Shown: positions 1-7,480 of the stretch, in pieces
Layout of the letters: the number at the start of each line of letters is the position of its first letter
How positions within the stretch are numbered: position 1 is the first letter of the stretch
Origin: Dehalococcoidia bacterium UBA2588
Lineage (GTDB): Bacteria > Chloroflexota > Dehalococcoidia > Lucifugimonadales > UBA3495
Direction of reading: 5' to 3'
Assembly: GCA_002339805.1 (NCBI GenBank)
Contig: DDKW01000002.1
Coordinates: forward strand, 1 to 24,634
Length of the DNA: 24,634 bases
Position numbers and translations under genes: made by a program
The notes under the pieces: generated by a model
The model's database searches: none
What the model was told of the DNA's origin: nothing
What the model saw: only the letters and a program-made list of their open reading frames with translations

Positions 1-225
1 TATGCTGCAGCTCTCATTAACCCTTCGGGATACACTACTAGTGATGGTCCGTTAAGAGCAGCGATAACACATGTTGGATTTCCAACCATAGAAGTGCATA
101 TTTCTAATCCATCGGCAAGAGGTACAGTTTCTACTATTCAGCAGGTGAGCAAGGGATCCGTATATGGATTCGGTATATATGGTTACTATTTGGCTTTAAA
201 TGCCGTAAAGAATGTTTTGGTTTAG
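1..225 (+). CDS. aroQ: Type II 3-dehydroquinate dehydratase, C-terminal part (5' end outside window)
   Basis: The open frame from base 1 encodes 74 residues and stops at TAG 223-225. It matches the C-terminal half of type II dehydroquinases, which dehydrate 3-dehydroquinate to 3-dehydroshikimate in the cytoplasmic shikimate pathway. Visible landmarks are the NPSGYT segment (the NPGxxTH loop of the family), the EVHISN strand carrying the family's catalytic-site histidine, the following SAR, and the closing GFGIYGYYLALNAV helix. The usual THTS is replaced by TTSDG, so the second active-site histidine known from the Mycobacterium tuberculosis enzyme is absent, and I also do not see the later arginine. 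This may mark a divergent subgroup rather than loss of function. The first half, with the catalytic tyrosine, lies outside the window. The last 14 bases overlap the next gene in another frame, which suggests translational coupling. Confidence 0.88.
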   Translation, partial: YAAALINPSGYTTSDGPLRAAITHVGFPTIEVHISNPSARGTVSTIQQVSKGSVYGFGIYGYYLALNAVKNVLV

Positions 226-2125
226 ATCTTCAAAATCTAATATATTTGCCACGGAAAATTACAGACCTGAGATTGATGGGCTTCGAGCAGTAGCTGTTCT
301 CCCAGTGATTCTATTCCATTCGGGGTGGACATTATTTAGCGGAGGATATGTCGGTGTTGATATATTTTTTGTGATCAGTGGTTATCTTATCACCACTATT
401 TTACTTAGGGATAAATTAGATAATACTTTTTCTATAAGCAAATTTTATATGCGTAGAGCTAGGCGGATTCTACCTTTACTGTTTACAGTAATGACTGTGT
501 GTATCCTAGCCGCTTGGTTCCTGATGCTGCCTTGGGAATTAAAGAATTTTAGCCAAAGTCTAATCAGTACGACCCTATTTAGTTCAAATATACTATTTTG
601 GCAAGAGGTGGGTTATTTCCAAATGGGGACGGAACTCAAACCTCTATTACATACTTGGTCTCTAGCGATTGAGGAACAATTTTATTTATTTTTCCCATTT
701 GTGTTTATATTCTTTGGGTACGCGAAAAGAACTAGGCTATTACTCGCCATCATACCTATATGCTTATTGAGTTTATTAGTGAGTGAATGGGGCTCTGTAT
801 ATCATCCTACTGCAAATTTTTGGCTCATACCTTCGAGAATCTGGGAATTATTAATGGGAGCTATATGCGCAATAGTACTTAGCAAATGGGAGCTCAAGGA
901 AAATAATGTTATTGCTTTGCTTGGGTTGGTGTTCATTGTGATTTCGATCGTGTTATTTAACGAATCCACACGGTGGCCTTCCTTGTACACGTTACTACCT
1001 GTAGTTGGCAGTAGTATGGTTATTTTATTTTCGGGAAAATCTACTTACGTATCACGCTTATTGTCTATCAGAGTATTAGTGGGAATAGGTTTGCTTAGTT
1101 ATAGCGCGTATCTGTGGCATCAACCATTATTTGCATTTGGTAAATTATATTCTGAAATATATTCGGTCAAACTCCTTATGCCAACAATGATGGTAATAAT
1201 ATTTCCTTTATCTTATTTTTCTTGGAAAGTAATTGAGAGGCCTTTTCGAAGCCCAAAGTCTGCTTTATACAATCCTAGGATCTGCGTACCTGTGTTGGTT
1301 ATTTGGGGATTGTGCATTATTGGGATAGGAATTGCAGGTATAGTTACTAATGGGGCAGAAACTAGATATTCGGGACATGATAGATATCTGGCATCACTCG
1401 ATGAAGACCAATATGTTGCTTATGTCACCGAGAAATTCAATGACTTGTATCTAACTACATACCAAGATCAATCATTGAAGAATGTTCTTGTAATTGGGGA
1501 TAGCTATTCTCAAGATGTTGTTAATGCGATGTACGAAAGTGAACTTTCTAATAATTTTAATATTTCCACTTTTCACATATGGCCAGGGTGTAACAATCTG
1601 TATTTCAGTAAAGATGCGATTAATTTGAGTACAGTAAGGAAGGGAAAATGTTTACCTGAAACTGTATCGGACAACTTAAAGTTACAGGATTTGATTGGGG
1701 AAAGTGATTTAGTTTTGTGGGCTGCGCATTGGCAATTATGGGAGACAGACTTAATACCTGCCAGTGTAAATGTAATGAAGGACTTTGGTGCTAAGGAAGT
1801 GTTAGTAATAGGCACCAAACATTTTGGTGACCAAACAGGGATTAATTACAGACATTTATTGTCACTGGACTATGATACTAGGATTGGTACTTCATTCGAG
1901 TTTCCTGAAAGTGACCTATCAGTAAATAACGTGATGGCTAATCAACAAGGTTACAAGTTTTATGACCTGCATCCATTATTTTGTGATGTTGGTAATCAGT
2001 GTCGTATTTTCGATAATGAAGGTAAATTATATTCCTTTGATGGTAGCCACTTAACTCCGGATGGAGCTAGGCACTTGGGAATTGGACTATCTTCTAATCG
2101 TCAAATCCGTGGCTTAATAGACTGA
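212..2125 (+). CDS. Membrane acyltransferase (acyltransferase-3 family) with C-terminal SGNH domain
   Basis: A 637-residue two-part protein of the OafA/OatA type. Residues about 17-350 are the multi-pass acyltransferase-3 domain: YRPEIDGLRAVAVLPV at the start, the R25-x10-H36 signature, FFVISGYLIT, the HTWSLAIEEQFYLFFP loop and SYSAYLWHQPLF near the end, with about ten membrane segments. A single further membrane segment (about 360-385) leads to an extracytoplasmic SGNH/GDSL-like domain with GDS at 429-431 (nucleophile Ser431) and DGSH at 610-613 (Asp610/His613). Families of this layout move acetyl groups across the membrane onto sugars of surface polysaccharide or peptidoglycan; the actual acceptor cannot be read from sequence. 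The ATG lies inside the end of aroQ (14-base overlap). The length is typical for the fused form. Confidence 0.93.
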   Translation: MFWFRSSKSNIFATENYRPEIDGLRAVAVLPVILFHSGWTLFSGGYVGVDIFFVISGYLITTILLRDKLDNTFSISKFYMRRARRILPLLFTVMTVCILAAWFLMLPWELKNFSQSLISTTLFSSNILFWQEVGYFQMGTELKPLLHTWSLAIEEQFYLFFPFVFIFFGYAKRTRLLLAIIPICLLSLLVSEWGSVYHPTANFWLIPSRIWELLMGAICAIVLSKWELKENNVIALLGLVFIVISIVLFNESTRWPSLYTLLPVVGSSMVILFSGKSTYVSRLLSIRVLVGIGLLSYSAYLWHQPLFAFGKLYSEIYSVKLLMPTMMVIIFPLSYFSWKVIERPFRSPKSALYNPRICVPVLVIWGLCIIGIGIAGIVTNGAETRYSGHDRYLASLDEDQYVAYVTEKFNDLYLTTYQDQSLKNVLVIGDSYSQDVVNAMYESELSNNFNISTFHIWPGCNNLYFSKDAINLSTVRKGKCLPETVSDNLKLQDLIGESDLVLWAAHWQLWETDLIPASVNVMKDFGAKEVLVIGTKHFGDQTGINYRHLLSLDYDTRIGTSFEFPESDLSVNNVMANQQGYKFYDLHPLFCDVGNQCRIFDNEGKLYSFDGSHLTPDGARHLGIGLSSNRQIRGLID

Positions 2126-2137
2126 GTCGTTGTGACG

Positions 2138-2323
2138 TTAACCACATCTCAGACATCTTCGTTCGGTGAAGATTTCATCCTGTTGTGTGGGTTCAGTTAA
2201 AGCATAGTCTAAAAGAATTCTTACTACTTTATCGGTAGATCGAATTTTATATTTTTCTTGGATTGATTCAATGAATTTTGCTTGATCTGGATTAAGTTGA
2301 ATTTCCATATTTATCTTGTCCAT
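2138..2323 (-). CDS. Small ribbon-helix-helix-like protein with C-terminal Cys motif, function unknown
   Basis: A 61-residue protein. The ATG at 2321-2323 is preceded by AAAGG at a suitable distance, which supports expression. The N-terminal part (MEIQLNPDQAKFIESIQEK, then DKVVRILLDYAL) has the strand-helix-helix pattern of ribbon-helix-helix DNA-binding proteins: a short beta strand, a helix, a turn, and a second amphipathic helix with regular hydrophobic spacing. After about residue 45 comes an acidic linker and a C-terminal RRCLRCG ending with a CxxC pair that could bind metal or form a disulfide; this tail is not part of the standard fold. It lies 40 nt downstream of tRNA-Glu on the same strand and ends 12 nt from the convergent acyltransferase stop. 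No antitoxin partner toxin is visible. A small DNA- or RNA-binding regulator is inference only. Confidence 0.68.
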   Translation of the reverse strand: MDKINMEIQLNPDQAKFIESIQEKYKIRSTDKVVRILLDYALTEPTQQDEIFTERRCLRCG

Positions 2324-2363
2324 TCTTTTACCTTTTAAATGTTGCTAGTCTAGCGGTTTGTAA

Positions 2364-2440
2364 TGGTACCCCCGAGGGGATTCGAACCCCTGATCTTCGC
2401 CGTGAAAGGGCGATGTCCTGGGCCGCTAGACGACGGGGGC
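2364..2440 (-). tRNA. trnE: tRNA-Glu (anticodon UUC), CCA end encoded
   Basis: Read on the minus strand the segment folds as a full cloverleaf: a 7-bp acceptor stem (GCCCCCG/CGGGGGT), U8, a D arm GTC...GAC with a GG-containing loop, an anticodon stem TCGCC/GGCGA around loop CTTTCAC (anticodon TTC), a 5-nt variable loop, and a T arm AGGGG-TTCGAAT-CCCCT. The discriminator base is A and CCA is encoded at 2364-2366. The terminal pair is G1:U72 rather than the usual G:C. The gene sits 22 nt after the argC stop and 40 nt before the 61-aa gene, all on one strand, so it may be processed out of a longer transcript. I see no separate promoter. Confidence 0.97.
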
Positions 2441-2462
2441 ATCGCGCAATATTTTACTACAG

Positions 2463-3485
2463 TTATGGATACACGGCTAGCCCTTCTAAGGCCATTGTTT
2501 CAGGGAATCCACTCATCAAATTCATATTCTGTACAGCTGCTCCAGCAGCCCCTTTTACTAAATTATCTATACAAGACACCACTATAAGTTTCCGTGTTTC
2601 TTTGTGTATAACCGGATAAACTAAGCATTTATTGTTCCCAAGAGTGTGTTTTGTTTGCGGGGCGCTATCTGTTACATCAACAAAATATTTGTCACTATAA
2701 AATTCTTTGTATGAGTCAACTACAGTATCCATTTCCGCTTCAGAGATATCGTCATTAAATTCCGCATAACAAGTGGATAGAATTCCTCTCGTCATAGGAA
2801 TTAGATGAGGTATGAAGGTTACGTCAAACTCGTCATCATTAATGGAACATAGTTCTTGACTGATTTCGGGCAAGTGCCTGTGGCCATTCACTGCATATGC
2901 GTGCACATTCTCGTTAATTTCGGAATAATGAGTTGTGAGGTTAAGCCCTCTTCCTGCTCCAGAAACGCCGGATTTACTATCTATTATTACATTCTTTTTA
3001 ATAAGATTGTTTTTTATAGCAGGTGCTAATCCAAGGATCGCACTTGTGGGATAACACCCAGGATTTGCAATGATATGCGACTGAGTAATTTCTTCTTTGT
3101 AAAGTTCTGGTAAACCGTACACAGCATTTTCTAGAAGCTCAGGTTTAGGATGGACAGTTTGATACCATTTTTCATATACCTGTGGATCTTTTAGTCTGAA
3201 ATCTGCGCTGATGTCTATAACTTTCTTTCCTTGTTCGATGAATGGTAGTAATGCTTCTGCGCTTGCCTTATGCGGTAGTGCAGAAAATACCATTTCAACA
3301 TCGTCGTCTAATTCTTCGGTCAAGGTTAAGTCTAAGGAGGAAAGGTGCGGGAACACCTCGCTGATATTCTGTCCTGCAGCACTCCTGCCAGTAGCAGACA
3401 CAAGTTCAACTTCGGGATGCTGAGCTATAATTCTTGCGAGCTCTGACCCTGCATAACCAGTTATATTTATGATACCGACTTTCAT
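2463..3485 (-). CDS. argC: N-acetyl-gamma-glutamyl-phosphate reductase
   Basis: A 340-residue enzyme catalysing the NADPH-dependent reduction of N-acetylglutamyl-5-phosphate to the semialdehyde, third step of arginine (ornithine) synthesis in the cytoplasm. Seen in sequence: the N-terminal Rossmann motif ITGYAGSELARII, SALPH, DISADFRL, and the active-site block ANPGCYPTSAILGLAP with nucleophile Cys144; later GHRHLPEI carries the family's catalytic histidine and HLIPMTRGI follows. The length is normal. A strong ribosome site (GGAGGAAAG) lies in the end of nth, and the ATG overlaps the nth stop as ATGA, so the two are coupled. Other arginine genes (argB, argJ, argD) are not adjacent, though a class III aminotransferase lies 2.6 kb upstream on the same strand. 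Its stop is followed after 22 nt by tRNA-Glu. Confidence 0.97.
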   Translation of the reverse strand: MKVGIINITGYAGSELARIIAQHPEVELVSATGRSAAGQNISEVFPHLSSLDLTLTEELDDDVEMVFSALPHKASAEALLPFIEQGKKVIDISADFRLKDPQVYEKWYQTVHPKPELLENAVYGLPELYKEEITQSHIIANPGCYPTSAILGLAPAIKNNLIKKNVIIDSKSGVSGAGRGLNLTTHYSEINENVHAYAVNGHRHLPEISQELCSINDDEFDVTFIPHLIPMTRGILSTCYAEFNDDISEAEMDTVVDSYKEFYSDKYFVDVTDSAPQTKHTLGNNKCLVYPVIHKETRKLIVVSCIDNLVKGAAGAAVQNMNLMSGFPETMALEGLAVYP

Positions 3486-4258
3486 ATGCTTTCCTCCGGG
3501 ATTTCAGGAGAGTGTGGCACTATCCTTTTTCGATTGCGTGTTAGTTTATCATTATTGCTGCTAATTTTGGTTAGATTTTTTAGAAATGCAGTTTTGGAAG
3601 GGCACATGGCTGCTACTACGCAAGATCCGCACTTGGGGTTTTGTGCGGAGCAAGTTTGTCTTCCATGAGTGATTATTGCAGTATGGAAATTAGTGATTTG
3701 TTCAGGCAACACTATCTTTTGTAGAAAGACATGTGCTTTGTCCACGTTCTGACTTTTCGGGATAATACGTAATCTTTGAGAAACCCGGTAGATGTGAGTA
3801 TCAATTGCCATAGCCGGCAATCCCAAGGAAAAGTTGAGGACAATACCAGCAGATTTTGGCCCTATACCTTTTAATTGTGTTAACCATTGGATACCATCAG
3901 ATACCGGTAAATTCTTTAAAAATTCGAGATTAAGACTTCCGTTTAGTTGGATTATTTGATTTAAAACAGATTTGATTCTAGGGGCTTTAACTTTTGCCAA
4001 GCCGCCGCGTTGTATTTGTTTTTCAATATCATCAATGCTGGCTTCTGCTACGTTTTCAAGTGTTCCAAAATGACTCATTAAGCTGTTATATGCCCTGCCA
4101 GAATTTATGTCAGAAGTGTGCTGGGACAATATGGTAAAGACTAACTCATCTGCTGGTAGGAGCTTTCTTGGTTCCTGGAAAGGTCCATATTCGGAGGTGA
4201 GTTTATCTAATATGCTTGATATGTGATCACGCCGTGACGCTACAGAAATTCCTGCCAT
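3482..4258 (-). CDS. nth: Endonuclease III-like DNA glycosylase (HhH-GPD, 4Fe-4S)
   Basis: A 258-residue base-excision-repair glycosylase/lyase of the HhH-GPD superfamily. The helix-hairpin-helix LKGIGPKSAGIVL holds catalytic Lys135, followed by AIDTHIYRV with Asp153 of the GPD loop. The C-terminal iron-sulfur loop is complete: Cys203-x6-Cys210-x2-Cys213-x5-Cys219. LSQHTSD near residue 45 corresponds to the glutamine-containing helix LSAQATD of E. coli Nth. About 35 residues of basic, Ser/Asn-rich tail follow the cluster, longer than in E. coli Nth. GIGPKSA differs from the common GVGRKTA, so substrate range may differ from that of the thymine-glycol enzyme. The gene is coupled to argC by a 4-base overlap and follows the PAC2 gene after 16 nt; no functional link to either is evident. 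Confidence 0.93.
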   Translation of the reverse strand: MAGISVASRRDHISSILDKLTSEYGPFQEPRKLLPADELVFTILSQHTSDINSGRAYNSLMSHFGTLENVAEASIDDIEKQIQRGGLAKVKAPRIKSVLNQIIQLNGSLNLEFLKNLPVSDGIQWLTQLKGIGPKSAGIVLNFSLGLPAMAIDTHIYRVSQRLRIIPKSQNVDKAHVFLQKIVLPEQITNFHTAIITHGRQTCSAQNPKCGSCVVAAMCPSKTAFLKNLTKISSNNDKLTRNRKRIVPHSPEIPEESI

Positions 4259-4274
4259 AATAAACTTCTCGTTT

Positions 4275-5141
4275 CTAGTTTTGGGGACGGTTTTTTAAAT
4301 ATTCCTCTAGCTCAGATAGAAGGTCTGAAGGTTCTGGTAAAGGAGACTCTAAAGATGTCTCGTCATACTTGTTCTCTAGGTTCTTAACATATTCACCGAT
4401 TTGGTCGTCGTCTAGTATAACTTTTTGTAGCTCTGACCTGAAATGTTCTTCAGCAGACTTTAGAGATTTTAGGTCTACGTTTAAATCTAGAATTCTATTA
4501 ATGAAACTAACAATATGATAGCTTATTTGATGATTGGGAGCTGCCTGTAAATAATGTGGTGTATGTCCCCATATCGACGTGTAGCGAATACCTTTTTCGT
4601 TCAGCGCTGAGCTGATAGCTGTTGTGATTCCTGTAGTTCCTTGGTAAGTGGACCGACGAATTTTGTGTGAAGTAAGTATATTTTGTATATTAGGTTCAGT
4701 GGAAGAACCGGTGATTCGGGTGTCTCTAGTGTGGGGAACTGCGTCCATTAACGCACCGAGCTGGATCACGTTATCTACTCCCCAAGCCTCACAAAGTTCG
4801 GTGATAATGCCCGCAAAGGTTCTCCATTTTAAGTTTGGTTCCGTGCCTAAGAATGCTAATACTGATTTCTCATCGGCCGTGGATTCGCATAAGTATAGTT
4901 CGTTTTGAGGCCATGTAATGGTTCTGTTCCCTGATTCAGTAGAACGAACTATTGGGCGCTGGTGTGAGAAATCAAAGAATTCTTCTGGATCAATATCCAG
5001 AATTTTATCGGAATCTAAATTCCTTACGATATATTTTAAAGCTGTGGTAGCAGATTCACCTGCATCAGGCCACCCTCTAAATGCAATTATGAGGGTTTTT
5101 ACTTCCCTGTCAGGTTTTCGCATGTTTAGTAAATAATCCAT
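4275..5141 (-). CDS. PAC2 family protein
   Basis: A 288-residue protein matching the PAC2 (proteasome-assembly-chaperone-like) family found in archaea, Actinobacteria and Chloroflexota. Features seen: the N-terminal LIIAFRGWPDAGESATTALKYI segment (about residues 17-38), a central LGALMDAVPHTRDTRITG block, STYQGTTGITTAISSALNE, and SIWGHTPHYLQAAPN. The last 70 residues are charged and helical, ending in a Pro/Glu-rich tail, and could form a coiled coil. The fold resembles purine-nucleoside phosphorylase-like alpha/beta proteins. In eukaryotes and archaea relatives help assemble the proteasome, but the bacterial role is not settled and no proteasome or AAA ATPase gene is in the window. It starts a tight run into nth and argC. 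Family assignment is secure; function is not. Confidence 0.88.
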   Translation of the reverse strand: MDYLLNMRKPDREVKTLIIAFRGWPDAGESATTALKYIVRNLDSDKILDIDPEEFFDFSHQRPIVRSTESGNRTITWPQNELYLCESTADEKSVLAFLGTEPNLKWRTFAGIITELCEAWGVDNVIQLGALMDAVPHTRDTRITGSSTEPNIQNILTSHKIRRSTYQGTTGITTAISSALNEKGIRYTSIWGHTPHYLQAAPNHQISYHIVSFINRILDLNVDLKSLKSAEEHFRSELQKVILDDDQIGEYVKNLENKYDETSLESPLPEPSDLLSELEEYLKNRPQN

Positions 5142-5203
5142 TTTATATCCAATATTTTATATGAAATTTCAATAAATACACTTATGAAAATTCAGTCAGT
5201 TTA

Positions 5204-6088
5204 CTAATGTATTTTGTAATTTGATTCGTCTTCAAGAGGCAATAATATTGCAGAAGGATCTAAATCATCAAGTCCACTTTCAGCTGCCTCTATAAATCTT
5301 TTCAGGGTTAAATCACCTAATGGGATAGAAGAATCTACCGTTTCAGCCAGCTCTTTTATCAGACCTAAGTCTTTTAATATTACACGTAATTGTGCACGAT
5401 CTCCTTCAAATTGCCGGCTTATCATAACCTCGGAATTTCGTGCCAACATGAAACTTTGCCCCCACCCTGTATTTACCAGGTCAAAGATTTGCTGAGGATC
5501 AGCTCCTGCTTTCGCTCCCAGTAATAAGGCTTCTGCTGCTGCTAAAGAATGGATTCCCACTAATAATTGATTTACTAATTTTACTGCTGTCCCAGAACCA
5601 GTAGCTCCAACATGCTGTACGGTTTGTCCTAAGATTTCTAGAAGAGGAAGCACTTTTGCAAATGATGTTTCGTCTCCACCGCACATAATAGTTAAGGTTC
5701 CATTGGTGGCTCTTTCAGTTCCGCCACTGATAGGAGCATCTAAGAAACTGGCTCCGGCTCGAGTGGCTCCATCTGCGCACAAGTTGGTTGTTTTAATACC
5801 AACCGTACTATGATCTATTAGAATTTGACCAGGTTTGGTATTAGCTATTAGACCTGATTCACTTAGATATATTTCTTCTACGGTTTTAACATCTGGTAAG
5901 CAAGTCATTACTACTTCAGTATGCTGAGTAATCTCCTCCATGGAGGATGTTGGTATCGCACCTAATTCAGTCATATCTCTGACTTTTTGTTGTGACCGGT
6001 TGTTCACATATACTGTGTGACCTGCTTCGATCAATAATTTGGTCATTGGCAGTCCCATTCTGCCAAGTCCCACAAATCCAATGTTCAT
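5204..6088 (-). CDS. NAD(P)-dependent 3-hydroxyisobutyrate dehydrogenase-like reductase
   Basis: A 294-residue member of the beta-hydroxyacid dehydrogenase family. The N-terminal Rossmann motif GFVGLGRMGLPMTK (residues 4-17) binds the cofactor; VNNRS after the second strand contains an Arg that could favour NADPH. The substrate signature DAPISGGTERATNGTL (about 118-132) and the GxxGSGTAVKLVNQ block with catalytic Lys170 and Asn173 are intact, and the all-helical C-terminal domain includes the conserved LKDLGL. Such enzymes interconvert a semialdehyde and a 3-hydroxyacid (3-hydroxyisobutyrate, tartronate semialdehyde, succinic semialdehyde); the substrate cannot be told here. A ribosome site AAAGGAAA precedes the ATG. 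Only 12 nt separate it from the upstream aminotransferase, which could supply a semialdehyde. A second family member lies at 15942-16838. Confidence 0.92.
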   Translation of the reverse strand: MNIGFVGLGRMGLPMTKLLIEAGHTVYVNNRSQQKVRDMTELGAIPTSSMEEITQHTEVVMTCLPDVKTVEEIYLSESGLIANTKPGQILIDHSTVGIKTTNLCADGATRAGASFLDAPISGGTERATNGTLTIMCGGDETSFAKVLPLLEILGQTVQHVGATGSGTAVKLVNQLLVGIHSLAAAEALLLGAKAGADPQQIFDLVNTGWGQSFMLARNSEVMISRQFEGDRAQLRVILKDLGLIKELAETVDSSIPLGDLTLKRFIEAAESGLDDLDPSAILLPLEDESNYKIH

Positions 6089-6100
6089 ATCATTTCCTTT

Positions 6101-7468
6101 TTATATCGTTGCTTCGAACGCTGTCAAAGCAATATTTAATGATTCGACTATATTATTTATTTCATCTTTGGTCACGCACAAAGGAGGGGCTATATTTGTT
6201 ATGTTGCCAGCCCTAAGCAGAATCCCGTTTTCAGATAATTGTGATGTTAATATTTTGGATAGATTTGCGCTTTCATCAAAATATTCTTTTGTATCAGGAT
6301 CCTTCACTATTTCAATAGCACAAAACAAGCCTAAACCTCGAACGTCTCCGATTATCTTATGTTTTTCCTGTAGTCCTCTCAATCCTTCTCGTAAATATTC
6401 TCCCATTATTCTAGAGTTTTCAACTAGATTATCTCGCTCAATGATCTCTATGTTTTTGAGACTCGCGGCAGTAGCAACTGGGTGACCACCAAAAGTAATT
6501 ATGTGTTGAAGTGTAGCTTTGTCGTTCCCTATAAATGCATCCGATATGTGTTTGCGAGTGATAGCAGCTCCCATTGGGATATACCCGCTGGTAATACCTT
6601 TTGCTACTGTCATAATATCTGGCACCACGTTCCAGTTTTCCACACCAAACATTTTGCCAGTTCTTCCGAATCCTGTGATTACTTCGTCTGCTACTAACAG
6701 GCATCCATATTTGTCACATAATTCTCGTAATCTAGGCCAATAATTGGCTGGTGGGACTATAGCGCCCATAGGGCTTGATATAGGCTCGGCGAAGACTGCT
6801 GCAATTGTGTCAGGATTTTGCGCTTTCATCAGTTCTTCAGTAGAAGTGATACAAAATTCTGCGTAAGCTTCGTCCGATAATCCTTGTACAATTGGCCGGT
6901 AAGGATTTGGCTGAGGTACATGAAAGGTATTTGGCATTAGTGGCTCGTAATCAGTTTTAGGGAAATTAGGAGAAGAACCTAAGGCTAATGCTCCCGCTGT
7001 TGCACCATGATAAGAACCAATCCTACTTATGAATTTTGTTCGGATAGGTTCCCCTATGCGCTTGAAATAAGCTTTGATGATTTTAATTGCGGTCTCATTA
7101 GATTCAGATCCTCCGCTGGTAAAGAAACTCCGTGACAAATCCCCGGGTGTAATTTCAGAGAGTTTTTGCGCGATCTGAATTGTAGGTTTGGTAGTTGTTC
7201 CTGAGGGCATATAAGTAATTTCTAACATTTGTTCGTAAGCTGCATCAGCTATTTCTTTCCTGCCGTATCCAACATTTTTCAGCCAAAGAGCTGACATAGC
7301 ATCGATGTATGTATTTCCGTGAATGTCTGTGACCGTACTGCCGGACCCGGATGTGACAATATTGGGCTCTCCCGCTTCAGCCATTTGACTAGGCTGCTTG
7401 CCGTAAACCCACAAGTGTTCTAGTGCAGATTTTTGGAGTTCATTGAATTCACTGTTATTCGTAGTCAT
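6101..7468 (-). CDS. Class III (omega) aminotransferase, PLP-dependent
   Basis: A 455-residue fold-type I PLP enzyme of aminotransferase class III. Key features: GSTVTDIHGNTYIDAMSALW at the start, FTSGGSESNETAIKI (cofactor phosphate-binding SGGSE), SYHGATAGAL, the LVADEVITGFGRTG motif with Asp261, and catalytic Lys290 in MTVAKGITSGYIPMGA. This is the pattern of omega-amino acid:pyruvate or beta-alanine/taurine-type transaminases, which convert a terminal amine to an aldehyde; ornithine, GABA or adenosylmethionine substrates are less likely from overall character, but not excluded. A strong ribosome site (TAAGGAG) precedes the ATG. The 12-nt spacing to both the LLM oxidoreductase upstream and the hydroxyacid dehydrogenase downstream argues for one catabolic operon. 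Confidence 0.93.
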   Translation of the reverse strand: MTTNNSEFNELQKSALEHLWVYGKQPSQMAEAGEPNIVTSGSGSTVTDIHGNTYIDAMSALWLKNVGYGRKEIADAAYEQMLEITYMPSGTTTKPTIQIAQKLSEITPGDLSRSFFTSGGSESNETAIKIIKAYFKRIGEPIRTKFISRIGSYHGATAGALALGSSPNFPKTDYEPLMPNTFHVPQPNPYRPIVQGLSDEAYAEFCITSTEELMKAQNPDTIAAVFAEPISSPMGAIVPPANYWPRLRELCDKYGCLLVADEVITGFGRTGKMFGVENWNVVPDIMTVAKGITSGYIPMGAAITRKHISDAFIGNDKATLQHIITFGGHPVATAASLKNIEIIERDNLVENSRIMGEYLREGLRGLQEKHKIIGDVRGLGLFCAIEIVKDPDTKEYFDESANLSKILTSQLSENGILLRAGNITNIAPPLCVTKDEINNIVESLNIALTAFEATI

Positions 7469-7480
7469 TATTTATGCTCC

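Noticed and set aside
2138..2323. Antitoxin of a type II toxin-antitoxin pair
   Set aside because: No second small gene overlaps or follows it; the next gene is the convergent acyltransferase.
6039..6485. A 148-codon plus-strand open frame across the end of the reductase and the aminotransferase
   Set aside because: It is antisense to two well-supported genes and resembles no protein.
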